DNA from: Hydractinia symbiolongicarpus
Lineage: Eukaryota > Cnidaria > Hydrozoa > Anthoathecata > Hydractiniidae
DNA: 64,000 nt
Assembly: GCF_029227915.1 (NCBI RefSeq)
Contig: NC_079884.1
Coordinates: 5,644,001 to 5,708,000 of the forward strand
Direction of reading: 5' to 3'
The translations under genes and the position numbers were made by a program. How positions within the stretch are numbered: position 1 is the first letter of the stretch; each line of letters starts with the position of its first letter. This document shows, in pieces, positions 1-11,202 of this stretch. The notes below the pieces were generated by a model that saw nothing but the letters and a program-made list of their open reading frames with translations, was not told the origin of the DNA and ran no database searches.

Positions 1-1344
1 GAAATCGCGGGTTTTCGTTTTCCGGCGATTAAACCTCTTTCATTAAGCGTCTCATCAAAATTGAAAACATTTTTAGAAACTACAAGTCTTATGCGTTTTA
101 GTGGTGAAAAAATAATTTAAAAAATCGTTCTGGAAATGAGTTTACTCCCTGGGTATTTCTTTGTATACTTTTGACTATACGGGCCGAGTCCGGGATTTAG
201 GGAAATCGCAGGTTTTCGTTTGCCGGCGATTAAACTTCTTTTATTCAGCGTCTCATCAAAAATGAAAACATTTTTAAAAACTACAAGTCTTATGCGTTTT
301 AGTGGTGAAAAAATAATTTAAAAAATCGTTCTGGAAATGAGTTTACTACCTGGGTACTTTCTTTGTATACTTTTGACTATACGGGCCGAGTCCGGGATTT
401 AGGGAAATCGCAGATTTTCGTTTGCCGGCGATTAAACTTCTTTTATTCAGCGTCTCATCAAAAATGAAAACATTTTTAAAAACTACAGGTCTTATGCGTT
501 TTAGTGGTGAAAAAATAATTTAAAAAATCGTTCGGGAAATGAGTTTACTCACAGGGTACTTTCTTTATATACATTCGACTATACGTGCCAAGCCCGGGAT
601 TTACGGGAAATCGCGGGTTTTCGTTTGCCGGCGATTAAACTTTTTTTTATTCAGCGTCTCATCAAAAATGAAAACATTTTTAAAACTACAAGTCTTATGC
701 GTTTTAGTGGTGAAAAAATAATTTAAAAAATCGTTCTGGAAATAAAATTACTCACAGGGTACTTTCTTTATATACATTCGACTATACGTGCCAAGCCCGG
801 GATTTACGGGAAATCGCGGGTTTTCGTTTGCCGGCGATTAAACTGCTTTTATTCAGCGTCTCATCAAAAATGAAAACATTCTTGAAAACTACAAGTCTCA
901 TGCGTTTTAGTGGTGAAATAATAGTTTAAAAAATCGTTTGGGAAATGAGTTTACTCCCTTGGTACTTTCTTTGTATACTTTTGACTATACGGGCAGAGTC
1001 CAGGATTTACGGGAAATCGCAGGTTTTCGTTTGCCGGCGATTAAACTTCTTTTATTCAGCGTCTCATCAAAAATGAAAACATTTTTAAAAACTGCAAGTC
1101 TCATGCGTTTTAGTGGTGAAAAAGTAATTTAAAAAATCGTTCGGGAAATGAGTTTGCTCCCTGGGTACTTTCTTTGTATACTTTTGACTATACGGGCCAA
1201 GCCGGGATTTACGGGAAATCGCGGGTTTTCGTTTGCCGGCGATTAAACTTTTTTCTATTCAGCGTCTCATCAAAAATGAAAACATTTTTAAAAACTACAA
1301 GTCTTATGCGTTTTAGTGGTGAAAAAATAATTTAAAAAATCGTT
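1..1344 (+). repeat. Left edge: partial B monomer and HOR-N-like A monomers
   Basis: The window opens inside a B1 monomer (TTTTCCGGCG, AAACCTCTTTCATTAAGCG). It continues with two nearly identical neighbouring monomers carrying GAGTCCGGGATTTAGGG (near 133 and 333), then two neighbouring monomers carrying CACAGGG and TATATACATTCG (near 535 and 738). After these come the CAGAGTCCAGG monomer (938) and the CCAAGCCGGG monomer (1141). These are the n4, n4, n5, n5, n6 and n7 types of the HOR-N unit seen complete at 2561, so two positions of the unit are doubled by single-monomer duplication. Confidence 0.8.
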
Positions 1345-2560
1345 CTGGAAATGAGTTTACTCACAGGGTACTTTCTTTGTATACATTCGACTATACGGGC
1401 CAAGCCCGGGATTTACAGGAAATCGCGGGTTTTCGTTTTCCGGCGATTAAACCTCTTTCATTAAGCGTCTCATCAAAAATGAAAACATTTTTAAAAACTA
1501 CAAGTCTCATGCGTTTTAGTGGTGAAAAAAAAATTTAAAAAATCGTTCGGGAAATGAGTTTACTCCCTGGGTACTTTCTTTGTATACATTCGACTATACG
1601 GGCCAAGCCCTAGATTTACGGGAAAACGCGGGATTTCGTTTGCCGGCGATTAAACCTCTTTCATTAAGCGTCTCATCAAAAATAAAAACATTTTTGAAAA
1701 CTACAAGTCTCAGGCGTTTTAGTGGTGAAAAAATAATTTAAAAAATCGTTCGGGAAATGAGTTTACTCCCTGGGTACTTTCTTTGTATACTTTTGACTAT
1801 ACGGGCCGAGTCCGGGATTTACGGGAAATCGCGGATTTTCGTTTGCCGGCGATTAAACTTCTTTTATACAGCGTCCCATCAAATATGAAAATATTTTTGA
1901 AAACTACAAGTCTCATGCGTTTAGTGGTAAAAAAATAATATAAAAAATCGTTCGGGAAATGAGTTTACTCCCTGGGTACTTTCTTTGTATACTTTTGACT
2001 ATACGGGCCAAGCCCGGGATATACGGGAAATCGCGGGTTTTTGTTTGCCGGCGATTAAACTTCTTTTATTCAGCGTCTCATCAAAAATGAAAACATTTTT
2101 AAAAACTACAAGTCTTATGCGTTTTAGTGGTGAAAAAATAATTTAAAAAATCGTTCTGGAAATGAGTTTACTCACAGGGTACTTTCTTTGTATACATTTG
2201 ACTATACGGGCCAAGCCCGGGATTTCCGGGAAATCGCGGGTTTTCGTTTTCCGGCGATTAAACCTCTTTCATTAAGCGTCTCATCAAAATTGAAAACATT
2301 TTTAGAAACTACAAGTTTCATGCGTTTTAGTGGTGAAAAAAAAATTTAAAAAATCGTTCGGGTAATGAGTTTACTCCCTGGGTACTTTCTTTGTATACTT
2401 TTGACTATACGGGCCAAGCCCGGGATTTACGAGAAATCGCGGGTTTTCGTTTGCCGGCGATTAAACTGCTTTTATTCAGCGTCTCATCAAAAATGAAAAC
2501 ATTCTTGAAAACTACAAGTCTCATGAGTTTTAGTGGTGAAATAATAATTTAAAAAATCGT
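1345..2560 (+). repeat. B-class cassette with mixed A monomers
   Basis: The order is a B1 monomer with CACAGGG (near 1345), a B2 monomer (near 1550), an A monomer with GCGTCCCATCAAATATG (near 1752), an A monomer with GATATACGGG (near 1958), another B1 (near 2160) and an A monomer with AAACTGCTT (near 2360). The same B1-B2-TCCCATC-GATATAC order returns about 12.7 kb downstream near 14040, so this is a recurring cassette. The TCCCATC copy here has ATACAGCG where others have ATTCAGCG. Confidence 0.75.
1386..1399 (+). other. CENP-B-box-like motif in B monomers (weak)
   Basis: B monomers read TTCG-ACTATA-CGGG. The mammalian CENP-B box core is TTCG, four bases, A, two bases, CGGG, a spacer of seven bases, so this motif is one base short and lacks the defined A position. 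It is given once as an example; it recurs in most B monomers. A-class monomers have TTTTGACTATACGGG and lack the TTCG half. Any protein binding is speculative. Confidence 0.2.
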
Positions 2561-3978
2561 TTGGGAAATGAGTTTACTCCCTGGGTACTTTCTTTGTATA
2601 CTTTTGACTATACGGGCCGAGTCCGGGACTTAGGGAAATCGCAGGTTTTCGTTTGCCGGCGATTAAACTGCTTTTATTCAGCGTCTCATCAAAAATGAAA
2701 ATATTTTTGAAAACTACAAGTCTCATGCGTTTTAGTGGTGAAAAAGTAATTTAAAAAATCGTTCGGGAAATGAGTTTACTCCCTGGGTACTTTCTTTGTA
2801 TACTTTTGACTATACGGGCCAAGCCCGGGATTTACGGGAAATCGCGGGTTTTCGTTTGCCGGCGATTAAACTTCTTTTATTCAGCGTCCCATCAAATATG
2901 AAAATATTTTTGAAAACTGCAAGTCTCATGCGTTTAGTGGTAAAAAAATAATATAAAAAATCGTTCGGGAAATGAGTTTACTCCCTGGGTACTTTCTTTG
3001 TATACTTTTGACTATACGGGCCAAGCCCGGGATATACGGGAAATCGCGGGTTTTCGTTTGCCAGCGATTAAACTTCTTTTATTCAGCGTCTCATCAAAAA
3101 TGAAAACATTTTTAAAAACTACAAGTCTTATGCGTTTTAGTGGTGAAAAAATAATTTAAAAAATCGTTCTGGAAATGAGTTTACTCCCTGGGTACTTTCT
3201 TTGTACACTTTTGACTATACGGGCCGAGTCCGGGATTTAGGGAGATCGCAGGTTTTCGTTTGCCGGCGATTAAACTTCTTTTATTCTGCGTCTCATCAAA
3301 AATGAAAACATTTTTAAAAACTACAGGTCTTATGCGTTTTAGTGGTGAAAAAATAATTTAAAAAATCGTTCTGGAAATGAGTTTACTCACAGGGTACTTT
3401 CTTTATATACATTCGACTATACGTGCCAAGCCCGGGATTTACGGGAAATCGCGGGTTTTCGTTTGCCGGCGATTAAACTGCTTTTATTCAGCGTCTCATC
3501 AAAAATGAAAACATTCTTGAAAACTACAAGTCTCATGCGTTTTAGTGGTGAAATAATAATTTAAAAAATCGTTTGGGAAATGAGTTTACTCCCTTGGCAC
3601 TTTCTTTGTATACTTTTGCCTATACGGGCAGAGTCCAGGATTTACGGGAAATCGCAGGTTTTCGTTTGCCGGCGATTAAACTTCTTTTATTCAGCGTCTC
3701 ATCAAAAATGAAAACATTTTTAAAAACTGCAAGTCTCATGCGTTTTTGTGGTGAAAAAGTAATTTAAAAAATCGTTCGGGAAATGAGTTTGCTCCCTGGG
3801 TACTTTATTTGTATATTTTTGACTATACGGGCCAAGCCGGGATTTACGGGAAATCGCGGGTTTTCGTTTGGCGGCGATTAAACTTTTTTTTATTCAGCGT
3901 CTCATCAAAAATGAAAACATTTTTAAAAACTACAAGTCTTATGCGTTTTAGTGGTGAAAAAATAATTTAAAAAATCGT
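2561..3978 (+). repeat. HOR-N, complete 7-monomer unit, copy a (1418 bp)
   Basis: There are seven distinguishable monomers. n1 has GGGACTTAGGG. n2 has TCCCATCAAATATG and AAACTGCAAG. n3 has GATATACGGG and GCCAGCG. n4 has TTTAGGGAGATCG and CTACAGGTC. n5 has CACAGGG and TATATACATTCG. n6 has CAGAGTCCAGG and GCGTTTTTGTGG. n7 has TTTATTTG, TTTGGCGGCG and a long T run. The same order returns at 5768 and 7186. The GGGACTTAGGG marker lies 3207 bp from that of copy b. Confidence 0.88.
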
Positions 3979-5767
3979 TCTGGAAATGAGTTTACTCACA
4001 GGGTACTTTCTTTGTATACATTCGACTATACGGGCCAAGCCCGGGATTTACGGGAAATCGCGGGTTTTCGTTTTCCGGCGATTAAACCTCTTTCATTAAG
4101 CGTCTCATCAAAAATGAAAACATTTTTGAAAACTACAAGTCTCATGCGTTTTAGTGGTGAAAAAATAATTTAAAAAATCGTTCGGGAAATGAGTTTACTC
4201 CCTGGGTACTTTCTTTGCATACTTTTGACTATACGGGCCGAGTCCGGGATTTACGGGAAATCGCGGATTTTCGTTTGCCGGCGATTAAACTTCTTTTATT
4301 CAGCGTCCCATCAAATATGAAAATATTTTTGAAAACTACAAGTCTCATGCGTTTAGTGGTAAAAAAATAATATAAAAAATCGTTCGGGAAATGAGTTTAC
4401 TCCCTGGGTACTTTCTTTGTATACTTTTGACTATACGGGCCAAGCCCGGGATATACGGGAAATCGCGGGTTTTCGTTTGCCGGCGATTAAACTTCTTTTA
4501 TTCAGTGTCTCATCAAAAATGAAAACATTTTTAAAAACTACAAGTCTTATGCGTTTTAGTGGTGAAAAAATAATTTAAAAAATCGTTCTGGAAATGAGTT
4601 TACTCACAGGGTACTTTCTTTGTATACATTCGACTATACGAGCCAAGCCCGGGATTTCCGGGAAATCGCGGGTTTTCGTTTTCCGGCGATTAAACCTCTT
4701 TCATTAAGCGTCTCATCAAAATTGAAAACATTTTTGAAAACTACAAGTTTCATGCGTTTTAGTGGTGAAAAAAAAATTTAAAAAAACGTTCGGGAAATGA
4801 GTTTACTCCCTGGGTACTTTCTTTGTATACTTTTGACTATACGGGCCAAGCCCGGGATTTACGGGAAATCGCGGGTTTTCGTTTGCCGGCGATTAAACTG
4901 CTTTTATTCAGCGTCTCATCAAAAATGAAAACATTTTTGAAAACTACAAGTCTCATGCGTTTTAGTGGTGAAAAAGTAATTTAAAAAATCGTTCGGGAAA
5001 TGAGTTTACTCCCTGGGTACTTTCTTTGTGTACTTTTGACTATACGGGCCAAGCCCGGGATTTACGGGAAATCGCGGGTTTTCGTTTGCCGGCGATTAAA
5101 CTGCTTTTATTCAGCGTCTCATCAAAAATGAAAATATTCTTGAAAACTACAAGTCTCTTGCGTTTTAGTGGTGAAATAATAATTTAAAAAATCGTTTGGG
5201 AAATGAGTTTACTCCCTGGGTACTTTCTTTGTATACTTTTGACTATACGGCCGAGTCCAGGATTTACGGGAAATCGCAGGTTTTCGTTTGCCGGCGATTA
5301 AACTTCTTTTATTTTATTAGTCTTATGCGTTTTAGTGGTGAAAAAATAATTTAAAAAATCGTTCGGGAAATGAGTTTACTCACAGGGTACTTTCTTTGTA
5401 TACTTTTGACTATACGGGCCGAGTCCGGGATTTACGGGAAATCGCGGATTTTCGTTTGCCGGCGATTAAACTTCTTTTATTCAGCGTCCCATCAAATATG
5501 AAAATATTTTTGAAAACTACAAGTCTCATGCGTTTAGTGGTAAAAAAATAATATAAAAAATCGTTCGGGAAATGAGTTTACTCCCTGGGTACTTTCTTTG
5601 TATACTTTTGACTATACGGGCCAAGCCCGGGATATACGGGAAATCGCGGGTTTTCGTTTGCCAGCGATTAAACTTCTTTTATTCAGCGTCTCATCAAAAA
5701 TGAAAACATTTTTAAAAACTACAAGTGTTATGCGTTTTAGTGGTGAAAAAGTAATTTAAAAAATCGT
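3979..5767 (+). repeat. B-containing block, left copy of the 5435-bp-offset duplication
   Basis: This block holds two B1 monomers (near 3979 and 4587), A monomers with TCCCATC and GATATACGGG, two AAACTGCTT monomers (one with the private TTTGTGTAC), a truncated monomer at 5198-5364, and TCCCATC/GATATAC monomers again. The same succession including the truncation is found at 9414-11202. Together with the preceding n3-n7 monomers, the shared block spans about 2985-5767. Confidence 0.87.
5198..5364 (+). repeat. Truncated monomer, 167 bp, copy 1
   Basis: The distance between successive GGGAAATGAG anchors is 167 bp instead of about 202. After AAACTTCTTTTATT the sequence jumps to TTATTAGTCTTATGCG, losing the usual CAGCGTCTCATC to ACTACA stretch (about 35 bp). 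The core also has TACGGCCGAG, one base shorter than usual. An identical truncated monomer occurs at 10633-10799. Confidence 0.93.
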
Positions 5768-7185
5768 TTGGGAAATGAGTTTACTCCCTGGGTACTTTCT
5801 TTGTATACTTTTGACTATACGGGCCGAGTCCGGGACTTAGGGAAATCGCAGGTTTTCGTTTGCCGGCGTTTAAACTGCTTTTATTCAGCGTCTCATCAAA
5901 AATGAAAACATTTTTGAAAACTACAAGTCTCATGCGTTTTAGTGGTGAAAAAGTAATTTAAAAAATCGTTCGGGAAATGAGTTTACTCCCTGGGTACTTT
6001 CTTTGTATACTTTTGACTATACGGGCCAAGCCCGGGATTTACGGGAAATCGCGGGTTTTCGTTTGCCGGCGATTAAACTTCTTTTATTCAGCGTCCCATC
6101 AAATATGAAAATATTTTTGAAAACTGCAAGTCTCATGCGTTTAGTGGTAAAAAAATAATATAAAAAATCGTTCGGGAAATGAGTTTACTCCCTGGGTACT
6201 TTCTTTGTATACTTTTGACTATACGGGCCAAGCCCGGGATATACGGGAAATCGCGGGTTTTCGTTTGCCAGCGATTAAACTTCTTTTATTCAGCGTCTCA
6301 TCAAAAATGAAAACATTTTTAAAAACTACAAGTCTTATGCGTTTTAGTGGTAAAAAAATAATTTAAAAAATCGTTCTGGAAATGAGTTTACTCCCTGGGT
6401 ACTTTCTTTGTATACTTTTGACTATACGGGCCGAGTCCGGGATTTAGGGAGATCGCAGGTTTTCGTTTGCCGGCGATTAAACTTCTTTTATTCAGCGTCT
6501 CATCAAAAATGAAAACATTTTTAAAAACTACAGGTCTTATGCGTTTTAGTGGTGAAAAAATAATTTAAAAAATCGTTCTGGAAATGAGTTTACTCACAGG
6601 GTACTTTCTTTATATACATTCGACTATACGTGCCAAGCCCGGGATTTACGGGAAATCGCGGGTTTTCGTTTGCCGGCGATTAAACTGCTTTTATTCAGCG
6701 TCTCATCAAAAATGAAAACATTCTTGAAAACTACAAGTCTCATGCGTTTTAGTGGTGAAATAATAATTTAAAAAATCGTTTGGGAAATGAGTTTACTCCC
6801 TTGGTACTTTCTTTGTATACTTTTGCCTATACGGGCAGAGTCCAAGATTTACGGGAAATCGCAGGTTTTCGTTTGCCGGCGATTAAACTTCTTTTATTCA
6901 GCGTCTCATCAAAAATGAAAACATTTTTAAAAACTGCAAGTCTCATGCGTTTTTGTGGTGAAAAAGTAATTTAAAAAATCGTTCGGGAAATGAGTTTGCT
7001 CCCTGGGTACTTTATTTGTATACTTTTGACTATACGGGCCAAGCCGGGATTTACGGGAAATCGCGGGTTTTCGTTTGGCGGCGATTAAACTTTTTTTTAT
7101 TCAGCGTCTCATCAAAAATGAAAACATTTTTAAAAACTACAAGTCTTATGCGTTTTAGTGGTGAAAAAATAATTTAAAAAATCGT
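5768..7185 (+). repeat. HOR-N, complete 7-monomer unit, copy b (1418 bp)
   Basis: It has the same n1-n7 order as copy a, 3207 bp downstream. Private differences include GGCGTTTAAACTGC in n1 and GTCCAAGATTT in n6. It is directly followed by another copy with an exact 1418 bp offset, so copies b and c are tandem. Confidence 0.9.
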
Positions 7186-8410
7186 TTGGGAAATGAGTTT
7201 ACTCCCTGGGTACTTTCTTTGTATACTTTTGACTATACGGGCCGAGTCCGGGACTTAGGGAAATCGCAGGTTTTCATTTGCCGGCGATTAAACTGCTTTT
7301 ATTCAGCGTCTCATCAAAAATGAAAACATTTTTGAAAACTACAAGTCTCATGCGTTTTTGTGGTGAAAAAGTAATTTAAAAAATCGTTCGGGAAATGAGT
7401 TTACTCCCTGGGTACTTTATTTGTATACTTTTGACTATACGGGCCAAGCCGGGATTTACGGGAAATCGCGGGTTTTCGTTTGCCGGCGATTAAACTTCTT
7501 TTATTCAGCGTCCCATCAAATATGAAAATATTTTTGAAAACTGCAAGTCTCATGCGTTTAGTGGTAAAAAAATAATATAAAAAATCGTTCGGGAAATGAG
7601 TTTACTCCCTGGGTACTTTCTTTGTATACTTTTGACTATACGGGCCAAGCCCGGGATATACGGGAAATCGCGGGTTTTCGTTTGCCAGCGATTAAACTTC
7701 TTTTATTCAGCGTCTCATCAAAAATGAAAACATTTTTAAAAACTACAAGTCTTATGCGTTTTAGTGGTGAAAAAATAATTTAAAAAATCGTTCTGGAAAT
7801 GAGTTTACTCCCTGGGTACTTTCTTTGTATACTTTTGACTATACGGGCCGAGTCCGGGATTTAGGGAGATCGCAGGTTTTCGTTTGCCGGCGATTAAACT
7901 TCTTTTATTCAGCGTCTCATCAAAAATGAAAACATTTTTAAAAACTGCAGGTCTTATGCGTTTTAGTGGTGAAAAAATAATTTAAAAAATCGTTCTGGAA
8001 ATGAGTTTACTCACAGGGTACTTTCTTTATATACATTCGACTATACGTGCCAAGCCCGGGATTTACGGGAAATCGCGGGTTTTCGTTTGCCGGCGATTAA
8101 ACTGCTTTTATTCAGCGTCTCATCAAAAATGAAAACATTCTTGAAAACTACAAGTCTCATGCGTTTTAGTGGTGAAATAATAATTTAAAAAATCGTTTGG
8201 GAAATGAGTTTACTCCCTTGGTACTTTCTTTGTATACTTTTGCCTATACGGGCAGAGTCCAGGATTTACGGGAAATCGCAGGTTTTCGTTTGCCGGCGAT
8301 TAAACTTCTTTTATTCAGCGTCTCATCAAAAATGAAAACATTTTCAAAAACTGCAAGTCTCATGCGTTTTTGTGGTGAAAAAGTAATTTAAAAAATCGTT
8401 CGGGAAATGA
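7186..8410 (+). repeat. HOR-N, shortened unit, copy c (n1-n6)
   Basis: n1 to n6 follow copy b at an offset of 1418 bp, dropping to 1417 after a one-base loss in n2 (CCAAGCCGGG instead of CCAAGCCCGGG). n1 and n2 here carry GCGTTTTTGTGG and TTTATTTG, markers that belong to n6/n7 elsewhere, which suggests gene-conversion-like exchange. The unit breaks at the next monomer. Confidence 0.82.
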
Positions 8411-9413
8411 GTTTGCTCCCTGGGTACTTTCTTTGTATACTTTTGACTATACGGGCCAAGCCCGGGATATACGGGAAATCGCGGGTTTTCGTTTGCCAGC
8501 GATTAAACTTCTTTTATTCAGCGTCTCATCAAAAATGAAAACATTTTTAAAAACTACAAGTCTTATGCGTTTTAGTGGTGAAAAAATAATTTAAAAAATC
8601 GTTCTGGAAATGAGTTTACTCCCTGGGTACTTTCTTTGTATACTTTTGACTATACGGGCCGAGTCCGGGATTTAGGGAGATCGCAGGTTTTCGTTTGCCG
8701 GCGATTAAACTTCTTTTATTCAGCGTCTCATCAAAAATGAAAACATTTTTAAAAACTACAGGTCTTATGCGTTTTAGTGGTGAAAAAATAATTTAAAAAA
8801 TCGTTCTGGAAATGAGTTTACTCACAGGGTACTTTCTTTATATACATTCGACTATACGTGCCAAGCCCGGGATTTACGGGAAATCGCGGGTTTTCGTTTG
8901 CCGGCGATTAAACTGCTTTTATTCAGCGTCTCATCAAAAATGAAAACATTCTTGAAAACTACAAGTCTCATGCGTTTTAGTGGTGAAATAATAATTTAAA
9001 AAATCGTTTGGGAAATGAGTTTACTCCCTTGGTACTTTCTTTGTATACTTTTGCCTATACGGGCAGAGTCCAGGATTTACGGGAAATCGCAGGTTTTCGT
9101 TTGCCGGCGATTAAACTTCTTTTATTCAGCGTCTCATCAAAAATGAAAACATTTTTAAAAACTGCAAGTCTCATGCGTTTTTGTGGTGAAAAAGTAATTT
9201 AAAAAATCGTTCGGGAAATGAGTTTGCTCCCTGGGTACTTTATTTGTATACTTTTGACTATACGGGCCAAGCCGGGATTTACGGGAAATCGCGGGTTTTC
9301 GTTTGGCGGCGATTAAACTTTTTTTTATTCAGCGTCTCATCAAAAATGAAAACATTTTTAAAAACTACAAGTCTTATGCGTTTTAGTGGTGAAAAAATAA
9401 TTTAAAAAATCGT
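8411..9413 (+). repeat. HOR-N partial unit, copy d (n7/n3 hybrid to n7)
   Basis: The first monomer starts like n7 (GAGTTTGCTCCC) but from about position 8420 follows n3 (CCAAGCCCGGGATATACGGG, GCCAGCG), so it is a hybrid made by unequal exchange that removed n1 and n2. n4, n5, n6 (9008) and n7 follow in normal order. This segment is collinear with 2985-3978 at an offset of 5435 bp. Confidence 0.85.
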
Positions 9414-11202
9414 TCTGGAAATGAGTTTACTCACAGGGTACTTTCTTTGTATACATTCGACTATACGGGCCAAGCCCGGGATTTACGGGAAATCGCGGGT
9501 TTTCGTTTTCCGGCGATTAAACCTCTTTCATTAAGCGTCTCATCAAAAATGAAAACATTTTTGAAAACTACAAGTCTCATGCGTTTTAGTGGTGAAAAAA
9601 TAATTTAAAAAATCGTTCGGGAAATGAGTTTACTCCCTGGGTACTTTCTTTGTATACTTTTGACTATACGGGCCGAGTCCGGGATTTACGGGAAATCGCG
9701 GATTTTCGTTTGCCGGCGATTAAACTTCTTTTATTCAGCGTCCCATCAAATATGAAAATATTTTTGAAAACTACAAGTCTCATGCGTTTAGTGGTAAAAA
9801 AATAATATAAAAAATCGTTTGGGAAATGAGTTTACTCCCTGGGTACTTTCTTTGTATACTTTTGACTATACGGGCCAAGCCCGGGATATACGGGAAATCG
9901 CGGGTTTTCGTTTGCCGGCGATTAAACTTCTTTTATTCAGTGTCTCATCAAAAATGAAAACATTTTTAAAAACTACAAGTCTTATGCGTTTTAGTGGTGA
10001 AAAAATAATTTAAAAAATCGTTCTGGAAATGAGTTTACTCACAGGGTACTTTCTTTGTATACATTCGACTATACGGGCCAAGCCCGGGATTTCCGGGAAA
10101 TCGCAGGTTTTCGTTTTCCGGCGATTAAACCTCTTTCATTAAGCGTCTCATCAAAATTGAAAACATTTTTGAAAACTACAAGTTTCATGCGTTTTAGTGG
10201 TGAAAAAAAAATTTAAAAAATCGTTCGGGAAATGAGTTTACTCCCTGGGTACTTTCTTTGTATACTTTTGACTATACGGGCCAAGCCCGGGATTTACGGG
10301 AAATCGCGGGTTCTCGTTTGCCGGCGATTAAACTGCTTTTATTCAGCGTCTCATCAAAAATGAAAACATTTTTGAAAACTACAAGTCTCATGCGTTATAG
10401 TGGTGAAAAAGTAATTTAAAAAATCGTTCGGGAAATGAGTTTACTCCCTGGGTACTTTCTTTGTGTACTTTTGACTATACGGGCCAAGCCCGGGATTTAC
10501 GGGAAATCGCGGGTTTTCGTTTGCCGGCGATTAAACTGCTTTTATTCAGCGTCTCATCAAAAATGAAAATATTCTTGAAAACTACAAGTCTCTTGCGTTT
10601 TAGTGGTGAAATAATAATTTAAAAAATCGTTTGGGAAATGAGTTTACTCCCTGGGTACTTTCTTTGTATACTTTTGACTATACGGCCGAGTCCAGGATTT
10701 ACGGGAAATCGCAGGTTTTCGTTTGCCGGCGATTAAACTTCTTTTATTTTATTAGTCTTATGCGTTTTAGTGGTGAAAAAATAATTTAAAAAATCGTTCG
10801 GGAAATGAGTTTACTCACAGGGTACCTTCTTTGTATACTTTTGACTATACGGGCCGAGTCCGGGATTTACGGGAAATCGCGGATTTTCGTTTGCCGGCGA
10901 TTAAACTTCTTTTATTCAGCGTCCCATCAAATATGAAAATATTTTTGAAAACTACAAGTGTCATGCGTTTAGTGGTAAAAAAATAATATAAAAAATCGTT
11001 CGGGAAATGAGTTTACTCCCTGGGTACTTTCTTTGTATACTTTTGACTATACGGGCCAAGCCCGGGATATACGGGAAATCGCGGGTTTTCGTTTGCCAGC
11101 GATTAAACTTCTTTTATTCAGCGTCTCATCAAAAATGAAAACATTTTTAAAAACTACAAGTCTTATGCGTTTTAGTGGTGAAAAAGTAATTTAAAAAATC
11201 GT
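9414..11202 (+). repeat. B-containing block, right copy of the 5435-bp-offset duplication
   Basis: It is collinear with 3979-5767 at a constant offset of 5435 bp. It includes two B1 monomers (near 9414 and 10022), the private TTTGTGTAC monomer (near 10461) and the truncated monomer. Small differences include GCGTTATAGTGG and GGTTCTCG here, and TTTGCATAC in the left copy only. The match ends near 11202, where the left copy goes on with GTTTGGG and this one with GTTCTGG. Confidence 0.87.
10633..10799 (+). repeat. Truncated monomer, 167 bp, copy 2
   Basis: It has the same breakpoint (CTTTTATTTTATTAGTC) and the same TACGGCCGAG core as the monomer at 5198-5364, and lies exactly 5435 bp from it. 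A shared rare deletion with shared point differences shows that both descend from one event that was later copied as part of a larger block. Confidence 0.93.

Noticed and set aside
938-1132. Dozens of 61-64 codon open frames that look like a multigene peptide family
   Set aside because: They are the same part of the satellite monomer, begin with TTG, are missing or frameshifted in many monomers by one-base differences, and fall in different frames in neighbouring monomers. No domain or translation signal is visible.
5198-5364. Transposon insertion or excision scar in the short monomer
   Set aside because: There is no target-site duplication or terminal repeat; it is a simple ~35 bp deletion with a few filler bases, later copied with its block.
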